This document shows, piece after piece, positions 42,050-47,500 of a stretch of 47,500 nucleotides of DNA; positions within the stretch are counted from its first letter, which is position 1, and each line of letters opens with the position of its first letter. The notes under the pieces were generated by a model that worked only from the letters and a program-made list of their open reading frames with translations, was not told where the DNA came from and searched no databases. Where the stretch lies: the NCBI GenBank assembly GCA_905221605.1, contig CAJNDS010000815.1:1-47500 (forward strand), given 5' to 3'. Both the position numbers and the translations under genes were made by a program. The stretch comes from Symbiodinium natans. Taxonomy: Eukaryota; Sar; Dinophyceae; Suessiales; Symbiodiniaceae.

Positions 42050-42640
42050 TCTCGATCTTTACCCCCCCTGGCTTTGTTGACAGAGGCTTTGACAGCCAAT
42101 ATGCACCGATGGCTAGGAGCTGAGACATGGGCGCGGCTGGCTATCCACAAAGATCCTGCACAGATTCTGCAAATGGGCCTGCTTTCCAAAGCCGGTTTGC
42201 TTCCTTTGCGCGAATTGCCTACAAGTGATGTCCCTTTGCATCGCAACAGTAGCATCCTCGTAGCCGGATGAGCATGAGAGGGCGGCAGCGACATAGTAGC
42301 CGTGGCCATGATGACTGAATGATGAAGGCTGGAGCCCGGGATGGCCACAGAGTGCACTGCACCCCATACAGGGCTTGGAAGGACATCCATGAACCAGATC
42401 GGCCGAGCACTACCACGACCAGATGTAGGCACAAGAACGAAGCTCGCAAGAAAATGCGGCCAGCAGCATGCGAATCTGTGTCAAGCCCTCCGTTATAGTC
42501 GTGCTACAGAACGCCCAACGGCTTCAGGCTTTGCTATGCTTTTGACGTCTCGCATCTCCGCGGATTAGATGTCGAGAACCATTGCTTCTCAAGAAGGGCG
42601 AGCCTGACAGGTTGCTCAGCCCCAGCTGAAACCTCAAACA
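42050..42640. other. Stretch without a convincing gene
   Basis: 3' flank of the C1D-like gene. Short overlapping frames only. Confidence 0.4.
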
Positions 42641-42645
42641 TGGGT

Positions 42646-44483
42646 TTAGGGCCTGGGGATGTTGAAGACGTTTAGGGCTCGGGAATCCACTCCACACGTG
42701 TCGGCAGTGGCCTTGCCCTTTATCTTTTTGCGCACCGCCTTCTTGATCGGCGGCTTCACCTCCTGCGCTCAAGACCCAACGACATGGCTGAACATCAACC
42801 AGATGAAAGGCTCATCATATCTCACGTATCCTCAACGTGCTGCACCCTCACCACGGCCTCGCCGGAGGTTTGCTTTGGCGTCTTCGGCGCATCAGCGGCG
42901 TCGTTTGCATTTGCCGTGTGAACCTTCGCATATGCTCAAAACAAAAGCTCGTTTACAGACCAATCTCCACGGCGTTGATGGGCGTCAGGCCAACAATCCT
43001 TCCTAAACCATCTCTCGGTCTGAGTCAGTGCTGAACCGTAGTGCCAAAGCTGTAGCACGTTCCAGAGACCACTCGCCGCCTGCTTCGGCAATGGTTCAAC
43101 TCGAGCAGCAGCCGCCTCGACACGACGTTGGACGGATGCCTGCCGACATCTGCAAGCAAAGTGCGTCAGAGCGCATTGTCCAGATGGCCCACCGTACAAA
43201 GCCGCTGCCTCTGCCGCGTGTGCGAAATGATGGACGATTCGCTTCGCTGCCTTGGTCTTGGTGTAGCTCACTGAACTGAAAGAAACAGGACGAAAATGAC
43301 GTGAGACAGCCCTTTAGCCATTCTCTGACGGAACACAAAGATGGAGTAACACCTGCATAAAGGGTGCGCTGCCTGACGCTGATTGTCGTGAGCTCGCACC
43401 ACTTGAACCACCAATGTGATCCACGCTGCTGCTCAAGCTGCTTCTAAGGACAGAACATCGACATCAACCCTGATTCGGTCGCGGGATGCTTCCTTCTCAA
43501 CAGCCTGGGGTGCTTGACAAGACTTGTGCATTATCATTGATATCATGTGGTACGCTGCCTCGTCTGCAGCTGTTCGAACCTTCTTGAAGTAGAGCTGGAT
43601 TCGATCTAGCTCCTCGAAGAGCGGCAGCATGCGGATACGAAGCCGCAACGGCCACAAGCCTGCGGCAAAAGGTCCTGCCGTATCGGGTGGTCACTCGGAT
43701 CAACTCCTGCCAAGGAAGATTTGTCAGGAATTTAGAGCCAGACCAAATGCTTGCCAAAACGTCTAATGTTCCTTGCGTGAGGAGGTGGCAGAAATACAGC
43801 GAAGCCGCAGCGTATGCCAGGCTCACCTTCAACAAACATGACAAAAAAGATCCGGCCGGCCACAGTGCTCAGGCATGACAGACATGTAGCAACGATGCAG
43901 ATGCAGATGTTTTATGCGGACACATATGGCCTAACCTTTCTGGAAAAAATTGAAAGCAAGTTGTCTGAACATCGCCTGAAGTTCAGCATTCTCCAAAGCG
44001 GCCAGATGACGGGCAACCTTCAAGTCTCGATGCCCGCACGCAAACATACCAAGATCATACTCTACATTTCTTACATTTCTTGAGGTGCAGGTTAGGGCTT
44101 AGGGGCGACATTGAACAAGTACACTACTCACGGTTGTCAACGTGCTCTTTGCGAAGGAATGCTCGGCCTCCTTCGGATTCTTGGCAAGAAGTGGGGCCAA
44201 ATGAGTCTCGACCTGTGTATCTGAAACTTGGCAGTTGCGGAACGAATGGCTTCATGTACTGAGGCAAGGACAGCCAGCAACGAGCTCTGAACGGCCGAAA
44301 CCTGGATTGCAAACAACAGCTCGTAATGCTCAAATATGCGGCCTTCCCGTGCCGTTTCACAGTTACATCATCACTATGCAATGCTCTACTCATCTATCCA
44401 TTCGTACCAAAAGCTGGCAACCAACAACTAAACGACTGTCACCACGCCACCTTCGCATGGGTTTCGGATGCCAACAGCGACAT
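42646..44483 (-). CDS. C1D: C1D/LRP1/Rrp47-like nuclear exosome cofactor, nine or more exons
   Basis: Exons: 44451-44483 (ATG; MSLLASETHAK), 44260-44301 (VSAVQSSLLAVLAS), 44132-44212 (VETHLAPLLAKNPKEAEHSF), 43976-44017 (VARHLAALENAELQ), 43772-43826 (VSLAYAAASLYFCHLLTQ), 43675-43706 (VDPSDHPIRQ), 43457-43612 (ELDRIQLYFKKVRTAADEAA ... RDRIRVDVD), from 43250 (AAKRIVHHFAHAAEAAAL), 42852-42923 (VHTANANDAADAPKTPKQTS) and 42646-42762 (EVKPPIKKAVRKKIKGKATA ... then TAA). The run ALENAEL, LAYAAASLYF, TQGVDPSDHPIRQELDRIQLY, AAKRIV follows the C1D (Sas10/C1D) domain signature LxxAKLxLxxAY, TQGxxPxxHPVKxELxRI and AAxRFV. C1D/Rrp47 partners the nuclear exosome nuclease Rrp6 in RNA processing. The basic tail fits RNA binding. 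Donors are GT, GC and GA; all acceptors are AG|G. Exon structure at 42930-43200 (ASVQRRVEAAAARVEPLPKQ) is unresolved. A TTGTAG|G upstream of the ATG could be a spliced-leader acceptor. Confidence 0.9.
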
Positions 44484-44499
44484 GGCAAAAGAGCATGTG

Positions 44500-47400
44500 G
44501 TCGTGTCACCTACAATAGCATGACTTTACCACATGACGCTTGTATGGCCCATGCTCAACTAACACATTTACAGACTTTACAGAACTGAATCGCGAGGACC
44601 GCAACGCGCTGCAGAATTAGCCAGAATCAGGATTTTCTCGAGGCTGCTCAGGCTCAAGTTCATTGTTGTACCATGCACGCAGGATTTTGCATTTGCAGGC
44701 AACGCCACATTTGCACGGAACAAAACACGAACTTTGATAAGTGTGGCGAATCCGTCATTCCACGGGTAGGCACCTGTCAGCCTGGCAACATGCACTTCAA
44801 CAAAAGAAAATACCATGTACTCATGACGTCGAACGTGGAGAAAGTGTGCGTAGAGCAAGGGCATCTCTGTTGCGTACTGCCGCCAGTCAGCGACGGCACG
44901 ACCGTTTTTCATACAGGCTTTTGACATTCGAGTCTTACTCGTCTGCTGGCAGTACCCACTACTGCACGGACAAAACAGAAAATGTGAAAGCACTCCTTTC
45001 AGGCAACCGCCTTTTTGCAAGCCCTTTCGATTCTATTCGTCCGGCGAAGTATTTGAGTTTTTTTCCGTGTGGAACCCCAAAGAAACGAAGACAGCTCTAC
45101 TGGAGTTTCGTGTTAATGGTTCGATCTTTTGTTGTGGCTGTGTAGCTGTTTTTCTTTTGTTTCTCAATGACCGTTTCCAAAAGATTCGCGGGAACAAGCT
45201 GAAAGAAGTACAAACGTCGAGGTCGTGAAACACAACCTCCGTTTCCTTTTCTGCACAAGCTCCCACAAAAAATGTGTGGAATCAATATTGCGATACTTTC
45301 CCGCAATAAAAGCAGGCGGCACCCCTGCTGCGACGAGACAAGCAAAACACGATTTTCCACAATTGCGCCAAACACGACCCTTCTAGACCCCTCCTTTGAA
45401 TAGATTGAGCAGAATGGTCGCACGGAATATTTGAAGATCACTGTCTGCGTGCTGTCCCATAGTACATTGCAACAGGACTCTCTCGCAGATGGGTTCAACA
45501 AGGCATGTGGCATGTTATAAAAGGAGTGGAACACGCACTGACTCGCAAACACGTGTGAGAGAGATGCACTCTCTGCAACGACATGCAACAGAAAAACAAA
45601 ACACAACAACCGAACACTACATAAAAGAGAATCCCACAATTTATTGCAACTAAGCGTGAAACGTATCCTCAACAAGCCACAAATGAACTTGCGCTCCAAG
45701 GTCCAGCGCAAGAGCAGATGTGGGGTCAAACAACGCTTCATTCTCTAGAACTCACACGCAAGTCGGTCCATAAAGCGCACAACATAGAGCCGTCCATCTA
45801 GACATTCGCAAGTTTGCGTGCCATAGTGCGTTGCTTCTTCATTGAAATGACATAATTTCTATCCCTCACATTCGCCAATTGACATCACAGCAGCAGGCCA
45901 CGAAATAATTACTGCCAATACTCAGCAATCACCTGATCTAACCCTTTGGACACAAGACTGTGGTTCCACATCAAATGTCATCGAAGCATTCTCCGTCCGA
46001 GTGCTCAGGTTCCTGCATACAAGCTTTCACTCCCTCCTTGAAGGGATGCATGTTGCAATGACAAATTTGTTTCATTTGTTTCAGCTTAAACTTTGAGTCT
46101 GACATTTAGCTGCAATCTTGTGACTGAACTTTCTTCGGTAAACCTTCTAACGGCCTTTGAAGCTTGATTTAACACCGTCGAATTGCAGTTGGCGCACAGA
46201 GATTCGAAACCTGGGTTTAAATTTGGGTTCCAACTTGGATTCAACCGAGCTAGGTAGAAAGGGGGTTTCTTTGGGGGAGGGAAAGGTTTAAAGCCCTTTT
46301 GCCCCCCCCCCCTAAGCTCCCCGCCCCTCTCTTAAGCTCTCCCTGAAGCCTCTCTCTTAAGCTTCCGAGAGAAAGAGAGAAATTTATTTAAATTCTAACT
46401 TCCTGGAATCTTGTTGTGTTTTGTTTTTTTTTTTTTTTTTGGAATTCCACCTGGCTATAAACACAAAAAACAAAAGAAGCGTGGAAGCATGAATTGGGGA
46501 AACAGCCCAGGGCTGAAACCAGGCTGCTGCTGGAAAATACCCAGGTCCGGAACATGCCGAGAATATTTTTCACAAGCTTCTGCCTGGAACACACCCTTTG
46601 CTTGAAGGGCCGGGCTGGCTTTGTGAGCAGCCCGCAGACATGGAGGCGGTATTGGCTAAACACCTTGTAAATTAAGACTTCTGTGGTCATTCCACATTTA
46701 AGTCATTCCAGCGATGGAGTGTTTCTTCCAGTTGTAGGAATAACCCAAGACGGGTTTTACCGCACCTCTCAAGAGCATGGGAAATGGTCTTTTTTTCACA
46801 GGCATCATTAATGCCAGTGTTGCGGCAGGTGTGTGCGCGTGCCATTCTAAACCCTTAAGAACTCACGCGGGATGGGACTGGAGCTTGAATTCGCCTTCTG
46901 CCTCAGCCCGCAACCGTCAGCAAGCCAAGAACCAAAACTTTTCTCTCTCCACAAGGCACGAGAAATCTTTTGCGCGACACTTGCCCACAAAGCACAAACT
47001 GTTCTCACCAAGCATTTGCTTCAACAGGATCTTCCCACGCCATTGCTCCAGAGCCAAGAAGTTGCTTGCTCATTCTGGATCTGTATTGTGGAAACTAAGA
47101 TTGTTGTAAATGGAAATTTCGGTTGGAAACTGGAGGGCTTATTATGGTTAACGGACAGACTTTGAGAGACTTGAAAGGCCATCTCTGGACAATAGCCAGA
47201 ATACAAGGCCAGACTCTTGCAGATCCAAGTTCTGTAGCCTTCGTGCAATACGCGTTTGAGTCTGGCGTGCGAGGAGGCGAAGAAGCAAGCTGGGCTGTTC
47301 GAGCAGGCACGTGCTGTCAGAGCACCTTGGGGCGCATGTTGCCCCGCAGGAGAAACAAGGTTGGTGCAGGGCTGTTGTTGCGAGGAACGCTGGCTATGTG

Positions 47401-47500
47401 GCTCGTTTAAGGCTGCGGGCCCAAATCTTCAGAAAACACCACGAGCTTCCACGCATCGACGAAACTGCGTGGATTGCGAGTTGTCACGAGTTCACGATTG
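44500..47500. other. Gene-poor right end
   Basis: Lower G+C, with long but motif-free frames (minus 45097-45741, 214 codons; minus 44577-45020). A pyrimidine-rich part (46260-46380) and a T run (46420-46440) occur. Plus frames at 46872-47165 (KAREIFCATLAHKAQTVLTK region) and 47123-47410 (IMVNGQTLRDLKGHLWTIAR) look somewhat protein-like but have no partners or family match. Confidence 0.4.

Noticed and set aside
41377-42128. Long frames rich in leucine, serine or arginine
   Set aside because: They are translations of CT and CTT microsatellites in alternative frames.
45097-45741. 214-codon minus frame in the right end
   Set aside because: No motif, poor protein composition, no splice context. 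It lies in a lower-G+C region where long chance frames are more likely, so I kept it only as a note.

Overview
This window looks like nuclear DNA of a dinoflagellate, probably of the Symbiodiniaceae or a related group. There are no bacterial-style operons. Genes are broken into exons of about 30-420 bases. Introns begin with GT, GC or GA and nearly always end AG followed by G. Interstitial CCCTAAA-type telomere-like tracts and many simple, foldback and tandem repeats lie between genes. GT/GC/GA donors with an AG|G acceptor are a known feature of dinoflagellate genomes. No transcript data were available. Exon models were built by hand from reading-frame phase, splice borders and family motifs.

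Every gene I could support lies on the minus strand, as expected of a dinoflagellate unidirectional gene array. The best supported, from the right (transcription start side) to the left, are: a C1D/LRP1/Rrp47-like nuclear exosome cofactor (42646-44483); two hypothetical genes (40428-40750 and 39344-40390); a cysteine-rich, probably zinc-binding protein (35854-37026); a multi-exon J-domain (DnaJ) protein (33952-35556); a guanidinoacetate N-methyltransferase-like protein (32010-33096); a hypothetical gene directly behind it (31460-31919); hypothetical exons at 30148-30594, 29300-29640 and 28433-28642; a hypothetical gene at 26970-27541; an endonuclease/exonuclease/phosphatase-like gene with a GDFN motif (26252-26681); exons at 25755-25873 and 25085-25195; a PrmC/HemK-type class I methyltransferase (23398-24491); a CPxC-containing gene (22461-23030); a coding-looking gene of unknown function (19517-20745); exons at 15436-15635 and 14641-14979; a three-exon gene (11212-12096); a secreted-protein gene with a clear signal peptide (10020-10481); a C-terminal exon (9651-9770); single exons at 6917-6994 and 3207-3276; and a tiny cold-shock-domain protein (6249-6684).

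The repeat landscape is unusually structured. From 1 to 2.9 kb there is a degenerate GGCCTAC array, a CCAAAA/TTTTGG foldback, and a 1 kb A+T island enclosed by a 42-base inverted repeat. At 16.0-18.8 kb a 125-base poly-C-containing satellite is flanked by two arrays that carry the same 12-base core in opposite orientation. A short version of the same head-to-head arrangement recurs at 29.7 kb. Other repeats are a 10-base minisatellite (9.1 kb), pyrimidine microsatellites (41.6-42.0 kb) and telomere-like patches (1.6, 10.0, 37.7 and 39.1 kb).

The genes do not form one pathway. They look like unrelated housekeeping genes (RNA processing, chaperoning, methylation, RNA binding) placed in tandem, as is usual for dinoflagellates. 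The most interesting signals are the mixed GT/GC/GA introns with short direct repeats at their borders and the recurrent inverted-array (foldback) repeats.
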